The notes below the pieces were generated by a model. It worked only from the letters and a program-made list of their open reading frames with translations. It searched no databases and was not told where the DNA came from. Made by a program: the position numbers and the translations under genes. Positions 29,310 through 38,406 of a DNA stretch of 41,290 bases are shown in pieces (the first letter of the stretch is position 1; every line of letters starts with the position of its first letter). This DNA comes from an uncultured Bacteroides sp. (GTDB lineage: Bacteria > Bacteroidota > Bacteroidia > Bacteroidales > Bacteroidaceae). Where the stretch lies: assembly GCA_947074275.1 (NCBI GenBank), contig CAMTPA010000025.1, positions 1-41,290 of the forward strand, given 5' to 3'.

Positions 29310-30835
29310 ACTTTATTCTTTCGATGCAACAGTTTAGAGAAAGGGGTTACAAACAGCCCTTTTTCGTAGCCATTCATACAGAGAAACAGGGCAACAACCC
29401 AATAGACGGCAGCAAACAAACACATAAACAGCGCCAACTCCATAAAGTTGCGAGGCATATCTAAATTGCTGAACAGAAACCAAAAGAGAGCCGAAAGCAA
29501 AAGAAGTGGAAACGAAGATTGAAATATTTGTCTCCAAAACTCTGCGATATTTAATTTTTGTACCTTGTGGTAGTAGATGTTCATCACCAATCCTTGCCCC
29601 AACAAAAGGGCTACCGAGATAGAGACCGCACAACCTATGCCACCCCAAATTTTAGCTAAAGGAATCTGTGCCGCCAAACATACAACAGCAATTATGATGT
29701 AGAGAATAGAACGGAACTTCATCTCATTTTTTGCTTGCAGAATCACAATGCCTAAATTCTGAACTAATGGCACATAGAGTGCGATAAAAAACATCAGCGT
29801 GATGAGATAAGCATCGCCATAGCCACTACCTGCCCAGAAATAGATGAACGATTTACCAAAAATAAGGAAACCAACCACCACAAAAAGCACAATGTAGTTT
29901 TGTATCCGACCGATTCGGATGAATAAATCAGACAACTCCTTTTCGTTGGTTCCTGCAGTAATCATTTGAGTGACTTTGGGCAAGAAAACGCTGGTGATGG
30001 AGCAAGAGAAGGTGACACACATACTTTGAAGCTGAATAGAAACTGCAAAAATAGAAACAGCCACCGTGCCCACTATCGCACCTAAGATGAACTGACCAGA
30101 GCCCCAATAAATCTTATCAATTATGGCGGAAAGAAATATCCAAAAAGAGTAGACAAATATTTCGGAAACAAAACGCATCTCTACACGCTCAAATCGTATC
30201 TTGATTTTTAGTTTGCAGAGACAATAAATGGCATTGATAAGCAAAGTAGCCAGATTGAACACGGTGACTACCACAGCCATACCAATAGCTTTGTAACCCA
30301 TCGACAGAATAGCTATCATCACCACCGTATTCAGCACGATACGCAAAATGGAAAGCATACGGTTGAAAATAAATTTCTCGTAGGCGGTGATAATTCCTGT
30401 GAACACACTCAAGGGGAAAGTGAAAGCGATATTGAAAATCATTATTATCATCAATATTCTCGCTTTGGACAACTCCCATTCATCCATTGTTTTGCCAAAC
30501 AGCACATCTACGTTATCGTATAACGCAATACCCACACCAACCGCCAACAAGCCGATAAGAGAATATAGCAACATAAACAGACCATAAAGCCCCGGTTGCT
30601 TATCGTGCTTGCCCTCTGCCCTAAACTGAGCCGTGTATCGTATCACTGCATTGCCAAATCCGAAATCGAGAATAGTGAGATAGCCTATGACCGAGGCAAC
30701 AAGCGAATACAATCCGTATTCGTTTTGTCCCATTTTGTGTAGCATATAAGGCGTATAAAGCAGCCCCACCGCCGTATTGAGCACAATAATGACGTAAGAT
30801 AATAGCGCACCTATTTTCCGTTGATTTAAAGGCAT
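29306..30835 (-). CDS. Wzx-like polysaccharide flippase
   Basis: 509-residue polytopic protein of the MOP superfamily with about 12-14 hydrophobic helices. N-terminal IGALLSYVIIVLNTAVGLLYTPYMLHKMGQNEYGLYSLV is the classic start of oligosaccharide flippases (shown in part here: YMLHKMGQNEYGLYSL). It moves the undecaprenyl-linked repeat unit across the inner membrane. It starts 11 bases after the putative polymerase gene and overlaps the FrhB-like gene by four bases. Confidence 0.92.
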   Translation of the reverse strand: MPLNQRKIGALLSYVIIVLNTAVGLLYTPYMLHKMGQNEYGLYSLVASVIGYLTILDFGFGNAVIRYTAQFRAEGKHDKQPGLYGLFMLLYSLIGLLAVGVGIALYDNVDVLFGKTMDEWELSKARILMIIMIFNIAFTFPLSVFTGIITAYEKFIFNRMLSILRIVLNTVVMIAILSMGYKAIGMAVVVTVFNLATLLINAIYCLCKLKIKIRFERVEMRFVSEIFVYSFWIFLSAIIDKIYWGSGQFILGAIVGTVAVSIFAVSIQLQSMCVTFSCSITSVFLPKVTQMITAGTNEKELSDLFIRIGRIQNYIVLFVVVGFLIFGKSFIYFWAGSGYGDAYLITLMFFIALYVPLVQNLGIVILQAKNEMKFRSILYIIIAVVCLAAQIPLAKIWGGIGCAVSISVALLLGQGLVMNIYYHKVQKLNIAEFWRQIFQSSFPLLLLSALFWFLFSNLDMPRNFMELALFMCLFAAVYWVVALFLCMNGYEKGLFVTPFSKLLHRKNKV

Positions 30836-30846
30836 TTGTTTTTATT

Positions 30847-32061
30847 TTAATTATCGCTTAGCTCTTTTTCTTTCTCAGGTGCGGCAACCTTGTCACTGCT
30901 TTCGGACAAAACACATCCTAACAGAATAAGAATGAACAAACCACGATTGTGAGTGAACGTGGCATCTGCAATACCTTCGATTAAGAAAAATATAAATATA
31001 AGCAATATCAAAGTGAATAGTTTGGGATTGATTTGTTGAAATGGCCACCCTTTTCTTACAATCCACACCCAGAAGGCAAAGTATAGCACCACGCCCACAA
31101 TACCAAATTGAGCCAGTTCGGGATAGAAAGCATCTGTTATGAAATCGGGCTTTTCTTTGGATAATCCCCAAAACTTATCAATCCCATATTCGGCGTAAAT
31201 CTTCGAGTAATATTCGCCCGAAGCAAAAGTTCCGAAACTGCCGAAGCCACAACCAAATGGGAAGTAATCGCCCAGTATAAGTACGGCTGTCACCATCATT
31301 GCAGGACGGCTCCACATTTCGCGCGAGTTCATTGCTCCTTTGATGTAATACAAAACAATCTTTTCCCACGATAAAAATACAGCTACCCCAGCTACTGCGG
31401 CAAATAATAGAATGGTGTTCAGACTAAACTTTACTTGTCCGCCCGCTTTGATGTAGATGACAAGAAAGATAGTCAACCCCCAAAAGCCATAAAACTTAGA
31501 GCGTGTTGAAAGAAGTCCTGTGCTTAGTAGCAGAATAAAAATCATCACATCGTTCCAAGTGAACGAACTGCAATAAAGAAAAAGCATAGCTGTTACGGTG
31601 GCCGATGTAGCCAATCGCGAGGGATGTCCGAAGAAAGTCCACATATTATTGGTCATAAAAACCACCACTATCAAACCACCTACCAACAAGCATAGCATAG
31701 AGGCCAGCAAACGTTGCTGCTTTGTCAGACGCGGCGCAATGAGGTAAGCGCAAAAAAAGCCAAGGAACGGTTTTAATTGAATAATCATATCTTTGATGAT
31801 AGCTTGTGGCACATTGGCTCGAATAACAAAAGAGTAGACCGTATAAAACAGAAATACAACTCCTACCCAAATCAATGGGCGAAGCTGTTTCATATCTCTA
31901 CGCTCCCACACCATAGCTCCGGCAAACAGCACCAAGAAAAAAGCCATCAGCTCATCGGTATAGTCGAATTTGAGGTAATCGTAGAAGATTACCCCAAACA
32001 AATATCCGAAAATCAGAAACCAGAAAAACAGATTATTTTTTGATACAACCAATTGCGGCAT
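30847..32061 (-). CDS. O-antigen polymerase/ligase-like membrane protein (Wzy candidate)
   Basis: 404 residues from ATG 32061 with about 10-12 membrane helices. A larger outer loop near residues 240-310 contains RPAMMVTAVLILGDYFPFGCGFGSFG, resembling the GxGxG...F region of the Wzy_C/O-antigen ligase family, and a downstream ELAQFGIVGVVLYFAFW. Position between wzz and wzx genes makes Wzy polymerase the best call. An in-frame TTG at 32103 would overlap wzz by 37 bases, so ATG 32061, 5 bases after the wzz stop, is chosen. Sequence identity in this family is always low. Confidence 0.82.
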   Translation of the reverse strand: MPQLVVSKNNLFFWFLIFGYLFGVIFYDYLKFDYTDELMAFFLVLFAGAMVWERRDMKQLRPLIWVGVVFLFYTVYSFVIRANVPQAIIKDMIIQLKPFLGFFCAYLIAPRLTKQQRLLASMLCLLVGGLIVVVFMTNNMWTFFGHPSRLATSATVTAMLFLYCSSFTWNDVMIFILLLSTGLLSTRSKFYGFWGLTIFLVIYIKAGGQVKFSLNTILLFAAVAGVAVFLSWEKIVLYYIKGAMNSREMWSRPAMMVTAVLILGDYFPFGCGFGSFGTFASGEYYSKIYAEYGIDKFWGLSKEKPDFITDAFYPELAQFGIVGVVLYFAFWVWIVRKGWPFQQINPKLFTLILLIFIFFLIEGIADATFTHNRGLFILILLGCVLSESSDKVAAPEKEKELSDN

Positions 32062-32066
32062 CGCTC

Positions 32067-33620
32067 TTACTCTTTTTTGTTGAATACAAAAATTTGAAGG
32101 CAAATGATGATAAGCGACAGCATAGATGCCACTACAAACGCAATAGCAAGGATGATAGAGCCACGTGGAAATACGTGCTTATAAGAAGAGTATGCGCTAT
32201 CAATAATGCGGCCAGCTACCTCATCGGGCGAATTTATCAACTCTTTCTCTTGAAGTTTTTGCATCAAAAACAGATAGATACTTTCTTTGATGCGCTGTTG
32301 ACGCTTCATCTCGATAAACTCACGTTCTTGTTTGGGCAGGTTGTCTACCTGTTTTGCAAGCGTATTGTCTTTCTTATAAAGCGTTTCTAAACTGATTTGA
32401 ACATTGTTTCTTACTGTTTTTACCGATTCAAGCAACATTTTATGTTGTTCGCGCAATTGCTTTTCCACCAGCAATAAAGCAGGGTTATTCGCCTCAGACG
32501 ATTGCATCAAGCGTTGACGTTCGAGAAGAAGTTGATTATACATCATAATGGCAGCTTCGCCAGCTCCATCAATGATTGGAACAGCAGCAAACTCATTCGC
32601 AGGATTTTCCATATAATCAATCACGTAGTTGAGCATACGCATACGAGTCTCTTTTTCGAGAATCATACTTTCGGTTTCTTTATTGCCATAGTAAGTCACC
32701 GTGGCATACGCTTCGGGATTAGGCATTTTATTGGTTTGCTTGTACTGCTCAATCTGATGTTCGAGCACAGCAAGTTCCATTGTAACCGTATCCAGGCGAT
32801 TGCGTACAAAGGCTGCGTTTAGGTTTGCGTCTTTTAGCTTCACGTCTCTTGAATATAGGTTGTATTGATCCATAATGGCATTCAGCAGTTTTGCCGAACG
32901 ATACTTATTGGACGATTGCTGAATGAGCAGTATAATATCCGAGATGGTCTCGGTAGGCACTATCATCAATGTTTTCACTAACTCTTCAAAGGTATATTGC
33001 AATGGCATCAATGTGATGGTAAACTTACCATTCAGAGGAAGGTTTGACAAAAGCTGAATGTCACCTACGGGCAACTGAAGCGTACAAGGCAACGACTGGT
33101 TCTTAAACTCCACCGTTTCAAATAGCGAAGACTTCCATTCCATCTTTTTAATTACACCATTCTCTACATTCAACTTCACCGTTATATCCTGGCTCAGCGT
33201 GTCTAAGAAATGCGAAGGAAATACAAACGTGATGGGCGACTGTTCGCTATCAAGCACTATTTTTTTAAGCCCGCTGCGTGTGGTAGTCACAATTTGCATA
33301 TCTGTATTCTTGATTACTTCAATCATATTGGTGCGCGATTGCATCAACATAATCTCATCTTCTGTGTTTACACCACTCGATCCTCCACCAAACAAGCCAC
33401 CAATGCCGGCACCTTTTAGCATTTTCAGCTCGGACATCATTCCTTGACTATCGCCCAGCAATTGAATGCGTGCAGTCATTTTGTACTCTTTGGGCGTAAT
33501 CATCAGAAACACCAGAGCCACCACCAAGCAGATAAGTCCGATGGGCACGTATATTTTCCAATAACTGAATATTTTTTTTATCAACTCGCCAAGATGTATG
33601 TTTTCATCGTTTGTCGTCAT
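32067..33620 (-). CDS. Wzz/GumC-like polysaccharide co-polymerase (chain length determinant)
   Basis: 517 residues. The first membrane helix (about 22-42, IYVPIGLICLVVALVFLMI) is followed by the Wzz domain, a long periplasmic coiled-coil region with a GNVR-type end (VDNLPKQEREFIEMKRQQRIKESIYLFLMQKLQE), then a final helix near 490-512. There is no C-terminal tyrosine kinase domain, and no separate kinase gene in the window. It sets chain length and contacts the export protein at 33654-34481, its upstream neighbour by 33 bases. Confidence 0.92.
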   Translation of the reverse strand: MTTNDENIHLGELIKKIFSYWKIYVPIGLICLVVALVFLMITPKEYKMTARIQLLGDSQGMMSELKMLKGAGIGGLFGGGSSGVNTEDEIMLMQSRTNMIEVIKNTDMQIVTTTRSGLKKIVLDSEQSPITFVFPSHFLDTLSQDITVKLNVENGVIKKMEWKSSLFETVEFKNQSLPCTLQLPVGDIQLLSNLPLNGKFTITLMPLQYTFEELVKTLMIVPTETISDIILLIQQSSNKYRSAKLLNAIMDQYNLYSRDVKLKDANLNAAFVRNRLDTVTMELAVLEHQIEQYKQTNKMPNPEAYATVTYYGNKETESMILEKETRMRMLNYVIDYMENPANEFAAVPIIDGAGEAAIMMYNQLLLERQRLMQSSEANNPALLLVEKQLREQHKMLLESVKTVRNNVQISLETLYKKDNTLAKQVDNLPKQEREFIEMKRQQRIKESIYLFLMQKLQEKELINSPDEVAGRIIDSAYSSYKHVFPRGSIILAIAFVVASMLSLIIICLQIFVFNKKE

Positions 33621-33653
33621 AGAATAAGGGAATAAAAAGATACAATGATTAAA

Positions 33654-34481
33654 TTATTTCACTAAAAGCGCAATGGCCAATGATGCGATGACCGAAATAG
33701 CACTCACCACAGTAGAGGCCACAGAGATGTTGAACTGCTTACTTTGGCTGTATCGAGCATTGCTTTTGCGTGCTTGGTTTGGCTCTATGTACACAATGTC
33801 GTTCTGCTGCAAATAGTAGTATGGAGAGTTCAGCAATTCCGATGAGGTGAGGTCTACACGCTGAAACTCTTTTTTCCCATTTGTATCGCGGATAATCAGC
33901 ACGTTGTTGCGTGTGCCGTTGATTGTAAGATCGCCAGCCATACCAATCGCATCGAGTATTGTCACGCGTTCGTTCTGCACATTTTTAGTTCCAGGGATAT
34001 TTACTTCGCCCAGCACCGACACTTTGAAGTTCAAGATGCGAACTGTGACCAAAGGTGATTTGGCATAGGCCGATATTTTATCTTTCAGGTATTCTGAAAG
34101 CTGGCTGCGTGTCATTCCCTCTACCTTGATTTGACCCAATACAGGGAAATCAATGTATCCTTTATTGTCTACCAAGTAGGTTTGATAGGACGGAGCAGAC
34201 GAGATTGTGGTAGAGGTGGGCGAGATACCGCTTCCGTCGCCCACCGACTGATAGCTGGTGAGTGGCAGGTTGAACATAGCTACCGCAGCTGGGTCGATGC
34301 TCGAAACGAATATAGACAATTGGTCATCGGGCATAATCTTTGTTTCATAGTTCACGTTGCTATTTTCGATAGCTCCCGTTTCCAATGTTTCTATGTCTTG
34401 AAAATACCCCACGGTATCGGTGGTGCGGCAAGCAGTGAGCAAAAACACGAGCAGCAGAAAAGCGATGTTTCTTAAATTCAT
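33654..34481 (-). CDS. Wza-like polysaccharide export lipoprotein
   Basis: 275 residues. The signal peptide ends in the lipobox LLTAC (C18). The Poly_export domain follows (KIMPDDQLSIFVSSIDP...GYIDFPVLGQIKVEGMTR), then an SLBB domain (SVLGEVNIPGTKNVQNERVTILDAIGMAGD) and a C-terminal hydrophobic helix (about 250-274), equivalent to the outer membrane helix of Wza. It forms the export channel. It is the first gene of the operon, 89 bases downstream of the promoter box at 34570-34577. Confidence 0.93.
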   Translation of the reverse strand: MNLRNIAFLLLVFLLTACRTTDTVGYFQDIETLETGAIENSNVNYETKIMPDDQLSIFVSSIDPAAVAMFNLPLTSYQSVGDGSGISPTSTTISSAPSYQTYLVDNKGYIDFPVLGQIKVEGMTRSQLSEYLKDKISAYAKSPLVTVRILNFKVSVLGEVNIPGTKNVQNERVTILDAIGMAGDLTINGTRNNVLIIRDTNGKKEFQRVDLTSSELLNSPYYYLQQNDIVYIEPNQARKSNARYSQSKQFNISVASTVVSAISVIASLAIALLVK

Positions 34482-34569
34482 TTTTTATATGCTATTTTGT
34501 TTATCAAATGGGTTATAACGCCACACTCCTATTAACGATGGTTTGTAACGTTTATTATTATTTAGCGTG

Positions 34570-34597
34570 CAAATATAACGATTATCCACCATACAAA
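34570..34597 (-). promoter_or_regulatory. Promoter of the surface polysaccharide operon
   Basis: On the minus strand TATATTTG (34577-34570) matches the -7 consensus TAnnTTTG. A TTTG lies at 34597-34594, 16 bases upstream, somewhat closer than usual for a -33 box. The leader to ATG 34481 is about 80 bases and holds three CGTTA motifs, with a fourth just upstream of the -7 box. Confidence 0.55.
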
Positions 34598-34627
34598 AAG
34601 CCGAAAACGTGAAACATTCTCGGCTTT
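34594..34627 (-). terminator. Intrinsic terminator of the AbgT-family gene
   Basis: AAGCCGA near 34598-34604 pairs with TCGGCTT at 34620-34626 around a 15-base loop with some extra pairing. On the minus strand it is followed by TTTTT (34599-34595). It lies 40 bases after the stop of the transporter gene. Its T-tract overlaps the -33 box of the polysaccharide promoter. Confidence 0.78.
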
Positions 34628-34666
34628 GTATGTGCGCTACGTCATTAGGCATCAAAAATCACTTGT

Positions 34667-36193
34667 TTAGTTCATAAAATTGAAGTGTATGGGCGAGGCA
34701 GGGCCAATGGGCAAATCGAACACAATCCACAAGAAGAACATCACCATCCAGCCCAAGAAAAACACCACCGAATATGGTAACATCAAGGAAACGATAGTAC
34801 CAATGCCCGCTTTCTTATCGTAGAGCTGCACAAAGGCCACAATCAAGGCAAAATAAGACATCATAGGAGAGATGATGTTGGTGACCGAATCGCCTATGCG
34901 ATAGGCAAGCTGTGTCAGCTCGGGCGAGTAGCCAAGCATCATAAACATGGGGATGAAAACGGGAGCCATTATAGCCCACTTTGCCGAGGCAGAACCCATC
35001 ACTAAGTTGAGGAAAGCAGCCAACAATATAAACGAAAGCATCAGAGGGAATGTGCCCAAATCTAAAGTCTGCAACAGGGTAGCACCTTTCACAGCCACCA
35101 ACAGGCCGATATTAGACCATTTGAAATAGGCAACAAACTGTGCTGCAAAAAACACAAGCACAATGTACGAGCCCATTGTTTCCATCGATTTGCCCATTCC
35201 TTTCATCACATCGGCATCATTTTTGATGGTTTTGGCACCAATGCCATAGGCTATGCCGGGAAGAGCAAAAAACAAGAAGATGAACGTCACCACGCCTTTC
35301 ATAAAAGGAGAGGTGAGAAACTCACCATTACTGGGGTTGAGCAAGAAGCCATTTTTGGGAAGAACACCAGCCAAAATAATGCCAAACAGCACCAGAGTAG
35401 TGATTCCAGCATAAAGCAATCCACGCTTTTCGGCCTGAGTGAGTGGGGTCAAAGGAATGGCTTCTACATCTTTGCCGTGATAAACTCCCAAGCGAGGAAC
35501 GATGATTTTTTCGGTGACCCACGTGCCCAAACCAGCTATCAGAAAGGTGGAGACAAACATAAAGTAAAAGTTACAAGCAGGATTCACCACATAAGCAGGG
35601 TCGATAATCTCGGCAGCCTCTTGAGACAACCCCGCCAACAGAGGGTCGATGGTGCCCAACAGCAGGTTGGCACTGTATCCGCCCGACACACCAGCAAAAG
35701 CCGCCGCCAAGCCCGCCAACGGATTGCGACCAGCTGCAAGAAATATAACAGCAGCCAAAGGAACCAAAAGCACATAGCCAACCTCCGAAGCGGTGTTAGA
35801 CAAAATTCCGGCAAACACCACCACAAAAGTCAGCATCCGCGCTGGAGCAGCCATCACAATTCGGCGCAAAATGGTTGAGATAAGCCCCGAACGCTCGGCC
35901 ACCCCTACCCCAAGCATCGCCACAAGCACCGTTCCCAAAGGAACAAATCCCGTGAAGTTGGTCACCGTTTGTGTCAATATCAGGTGCATCCCCTCTTTCG
36001 AGAGCAGATTCACCACGTGAACGGCTTCGCCCGTAGCGGGGTTCACTACTTGAGGATCGAACAAAGATACAATCCACGACAACAAAAGAACAAACAGGGC
36101 AAACAGCGCAAATAGGGTTGCAGGATGTGGCAACGCATTGCCTACTTTTTCTACGGAATAAAGGAACTTGTCAATAAGTGATTTTTGTTTCAT
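34667..36193 (-). CDS. AbgT-family transporter
   Basis: 508-residue inner membrane protein with about a dozen helices. N-terminal [35 protein letters not shown] and later blocks [35 protein letters not shown] and [26 protein letters not shown] (shown in part: [18 protein letters not shown]) are typical of the AbgT family. Members import p-aminobenzoyl-glutamate (AbgT) or export sulfonamides and other antimetabolites (MtrF, YdaH). It stands alone with its own promoter box and terminator; no abgA/abgB hydrolase genes are near, so the direction of transport cannot be decided from context. Confidence 0.93.
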   Translation of the reverse strand: MKQKSLIDKFLYSVEKVGNALPHPATLFALFALFVLLLSWIVSLFDPQVVNPATGEAVHVVNLLSKEGMHLILTQTVTNFTGFVPLGTVLVAMLGVGVAERSGLISTILRRIVMAAPARMLTFVVVFAGILSNTASEVGYVLLVPLAAVIFLAAGRNPLAGLAAAFAGVSGGYSANLLLGTIDPLLAGLSQEAAEIIDPAYVVNPACNFYFMFVSTFLIAGLGTWVTEKIIVPRLGVYHGKDVEAIPLTPLTQAEKRGLLYAGITTLVLFGIILAGVLPKNGFLLNPSNGEFLTSPFMKGVVTFIFLFFALPGIAYGIGAKTIKNDADVMKGMGKSMETMGSYIVLVFFAAQFVAYFKWSNIGLLVAVKGATLLQTLDLGTFPLMLSFILLAAFLNLVMGSASAKWAIMAPVFIPMFMMLGYSPELTQLAYRIGDSVTNIISPMMSYFALIVAFVQLYDKKAGIGTIVSLMLPYSVVFFLGWMVMFFLWIVFDLPIGPASPIHFNFMN

Positions 36194-36276
36194 ACGTCGT
36201 ATAAGGCGTTTCTAAAAAACCACACTCACGCATTGAGTGCAGATGCTTTTTTTTTAATGTGTAATAGTTTCGTGTA

Positions 36277-36284
36277 CAAATATA
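36277..36284 (-). promoter_or_regulatory. Candidate -7 box of the AbgT-family gene
   Basis: TATATTTG on the minus strand matches TAnnTTTG exactly. No -33 TTTG is found at the normal distance (nearest TTTG is 11 bases upstream, nearest TTG 25). The leader to ATG 36193 would be about 75 bases. Confidence 0.5.
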
Positions 36285-36470
36285 ACAATTCTCGCCAAAG
36301 CGTATGCGCCAACAAGGGCGAACACAGGGTAATACACCGTTTTTTTTCAACAATTTAATGTTCTATAACTCACATTTTGTACGCACACGGAGACTATATT
36401 GAGCCATTTTCACCTCAGACCGCCCGCACCAGCCAACTCCCACATTGCCACAGGCACAAGCACCCCGCCT

Positions 36471-36534
36471 GACAACTGTTCACATCCATCGCCACAGATA
36501 TAAACATTCATCGTGTCAACAATGAACAGTTATC
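36471..36534. repeat. Interrupted inverted repeat with AACTGTTCA core
   Basis: GACAACTGTTCA (36471-36482) is the inverse of TGAACAGTTATC (36523-36534) with one mismatch, separated by 40 bases. Its core is shared with the palindromes at 11267-11294 and 18804-18818. It sits between two divergent promoters and could be an operator or a dispersed genomic repeat. Confidence 0.45.
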
Positions 36535-36606
36535 ACGCAAACTATTCAGATTTGAAAACCGCATAAAAAAGAGGATTAAAACAGATGATTATTGCAAAAA
36601 TATAAT

Positions 36607-36614
36607 TATTTTTG
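36607..36614 (+). promoter_or_regulatory. Candidate -7 box of the HU-SPOR gene
   Basis: TATTTTTG matches TAnnTTTG, but it ends only 4 bases before ATG 36619. If it is the real box, the message would start at or in the start codon (leaderless). A TTG at 36592 is too close for a standard -33 element. Confidence 0.3.
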
Positions 36615-36618
36615 CAAT

Positions 36619-37725
36619 ATGATTGAATTGACCCAACACATAGAACATCTATTGCTTGAGAATGACTGCGTTATCATTCCGGGATTTGGCGGATTTGTGG
36701 CATATAGCAACCACGCCAAGCGAGTGGAGAACGAGAATTTGTTTTTGCCTCCCACCAGAGCAATCGGATTCAACTCAAAATTGCAATTAAACGATGGACT
36801 GTTGGCGCAATCGTATATGCTGAAACACGACATCAGTTTTGCCGACGCTATGCGCCGAGTAGAAAAAGAGGTAGATGCACTGACCGAAGCATTGCAAGAA
36901 AAAGGAAAAGTAGAGTTTGCCAACATTGGCGAGCTTCACTACACCATCGAGCAGAACTACGAATTTACCCCCTACAATGAAAAGCTAACCACTCCGTGGC
37001 TCTACGGACTGGGTTCGTTCGAGATGAAAGAACTTTCGGCAATCCGGAGAATTGAACCGATATTGCAACCCAAAGAGACGCAAGAATCGCCAAAAAGATA
37101 CCATCTTCACATCAATAGAGCTTTTGTGCGCAACACAGTGGCAGCAGTAGCAGCAATAGCCTTGTTCTTTTTTCTATCTACACCGATAGAAAACACCTAC
37201 GTAATGAAAGGAAGCTACGCCAACTTGCTACCTACCGATTTGTTTGAAACCATCGAATCAAAATCGGTTATCACCACACCAATACCCGTGGATGCCAACC
37301 AGCAACAAAAGCGCGCAGACGATAAAACGAAAAAACAAAAAGCAGCCGTGAAACCAGTGGCGGTGAAAGAAGTGAAAGTAGCACCCAAAGAGGCAACAAC
37401 AAGCAACGTGGTTGCAGCAACATCTACATCCACCACTGCAACTCAAGCCATCACCACTGCCCCTGCACAGCCAGCAGCAAGTGTAGCCAAAGCAAGCAAC
37501 AATAAGTTTCACCTTATTGTGCTATCGAGCGTAGGAGAAGAAAAAGCGCAAGCACTGGTCACTCGCTTAAAATCGGAAGGATACAAAGATGCGCAAATAC
37601 TAAGCAGCAATGGCAAAGTACGTGTTAGCATCACATCATACCCCACCCACGAAGACGCATCGAGCGGACTTGCAAAACTAAGAACCAACGAAGCATTTCG
37701 CGATGCCTGGCTGTTGATTCTGTAA
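36619..37725 (+). CDS. Membrane-anchored CCDC81-like HU domain protein with C-terminal SPOR domain
   Basis: 368 residues from ATG 36619; an upstream in-frame TTG (36592) would add nine residues and is less likely, since MIELTQHIEHLLLENDCVIIPGFGGFVA is the usual family start. Residues 1-60 and about 62-135 form two HU-like domains of the CCDC81 prokaryotic type. A membrane helix lies at 172-188. Then comes a Lys/Ala/Thr-rich linker (about 195-295) and a SPOR domain (about 296-368, KFHLIVLSSVGEEKAQALVTRL to the end). SPOR domains bind denuded glycan at the division septum. Predicted topology puts the HU-like part in the cytoplasm and SPOR in the periplasm, so the protein could link DNA to the cell wall (inference). 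The zinc-ribbon FHA gene follows after 38 bases. Confidence 0.88.
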   Translation: MIELTQHIEHLLLENDCVIIPGFGGFVAYSNHAKRVENENLFLPPTRAIGFNSKLQLNDGLLAQSYMLKHDISFADAMRRVEKEVDALTEALQEKGKVEFANIGELHYTIEQNYEFTPYNEKLTTPWLYGLGSFEMKELSAIRRIEPILQPKETQESPKRYHLHINRAFVRNTVAAVAAIALFFFLSTPIENTYVMKGSYANLLPTDLFETIESKSVITTPIPVDANQQQKRADDKTKKQKAAVKPVAVKEVKVAPKEATTSNVVAATSTSTTATQAITTAPAQPAASVAKASNNKFHLIVLSSVGEEKAQALVTRLKSEGYKDAQILSSNGKVRVSITSYPTHEDASSGLAKLRTNEAFRDAWLLIL

Positions 37726-37763
37726 AATCCACCTATCCCTTAACCCCATTATTATTTTATTGT

Positions 37764-38291
37764 ATGAAACGTGTTCGTTGTCCCAAATGCGAAAAATACT
37801 TAGCATTTGATGAAACCAAATATACCGAAGGCCAATCGCTTGTTTTTGTATGCGATGATTGCGGAAAACAATTCAGCATCCGCATCGGCAAAAGCAAAAT
37901 GAAAGAGCTTCAGAAAAATGAGAAACTAAATGAAGAAGCTTTCAAAGACGAGTTGGGCGGAATCAGCGTAATAGAAAACGTGTTTGGCTACAAGCAGGTG
38001 TTTCCTTTCAAAGAGGGCGACAACGTGATAGGCCGACGCTGCGTGGGGTCGGTAGTAGACATTCCCATAGAAACGGGCGATATGAGTATGGATCGCCGCC
38101 ACTGCATTGTCAATGTAAAGAAAAACAAGCAAGGCGAAGTGATATACACACTGCGCGATGCCCCCAGCCTGACAGGTACTTTTTTAATGAACGAGATACT
38201 GGGCGATAAAGACAGGATGCGAATAGAAGACGGGGCAATCATCACCATCGGTGCTACCACATTCATACTTCGCGCCGCAATTCAACAATAA
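37764..38291 (+). CDS. Zinc-ribbon plus FHA domain protein
   Basis: 175 residues. An N-terminal zinc ribbon has C6-x2-C9 and C30-x2-C33. A short charged helix (about 44-64) follows. Residues about 68-172 form an FHA domain with NVIGRR (88-92) and DRRHCIVNV (110-118). FHA domains bind phosphothreonine peptides, but the serine of the usual SRxH motif is here D110, which may weaken or change ligand binding. The protein has no signal peptide and should be cytoplasmic. It follows the HU-SPOR gene and may belong to the same unit. Confidence 0.87.
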   Translation: MKRVRCPKCEKYLAFDETKYTEGQSLVFVCDDCGKQFSIRIGKSKMKELQKNEKLNEEAFKDELGGISVIENVFGYKQVFPFKEGDNVIGRRCVGSVVDIPIETGDMSMDRRHCIVNVKKNKQGEVIYTLRDAPSLTGTFLMNEILGDKDRMRIEDGAIITIGATTFILRAAIQQ

Positions 38292-38406
38292 CCCATCCAT
38301 CCCCATCCACCTTGTTGCAAGGCTTTAGGTATTGTATGGGCTTTTTGAACAAAGCACATATTCATTTGTTTCATTATACAAGTAGAATCAATAAACCTAA
38401 ACCGAT

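Larger units (their letters stand above)
36194..36618. other. Intergenic region between the divergent AbgT and HU-SPOR genes
   Basis: No gene is seen in these 425 bases. It contains the AbgT promoter box (36277-36284, minus), runs of nine T (36247-36255) and eight T (36340-36347), an interrupted inverted repeat at 36471-36534, and the HU-SPOR promoter box (36607-36614, plus). The segment 36418-36475 is C-rich and unlike the AT-rich remainder. Confidence 0.7.

Noticed and set aside
32062..32103. TTG start of the polymerase-like gene
   Set aside because: It overlaps wzz by 37 bases, while ATG 32061 lies 5 bases after the wzz stop.
36171..36353. 60-codon minus-strand frame upstream of the AbgT gene
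   Set aside because: It runs over the promoter box and overlaps the AbgT start; composition and content are not protein-like.
38312..38340. Short CCTTG/CAAGG stem after the FHA gene as a terminator
   Set aside because: Only five pairs and no proper T-tract; read-through to the small membrane protein gene is more likely.
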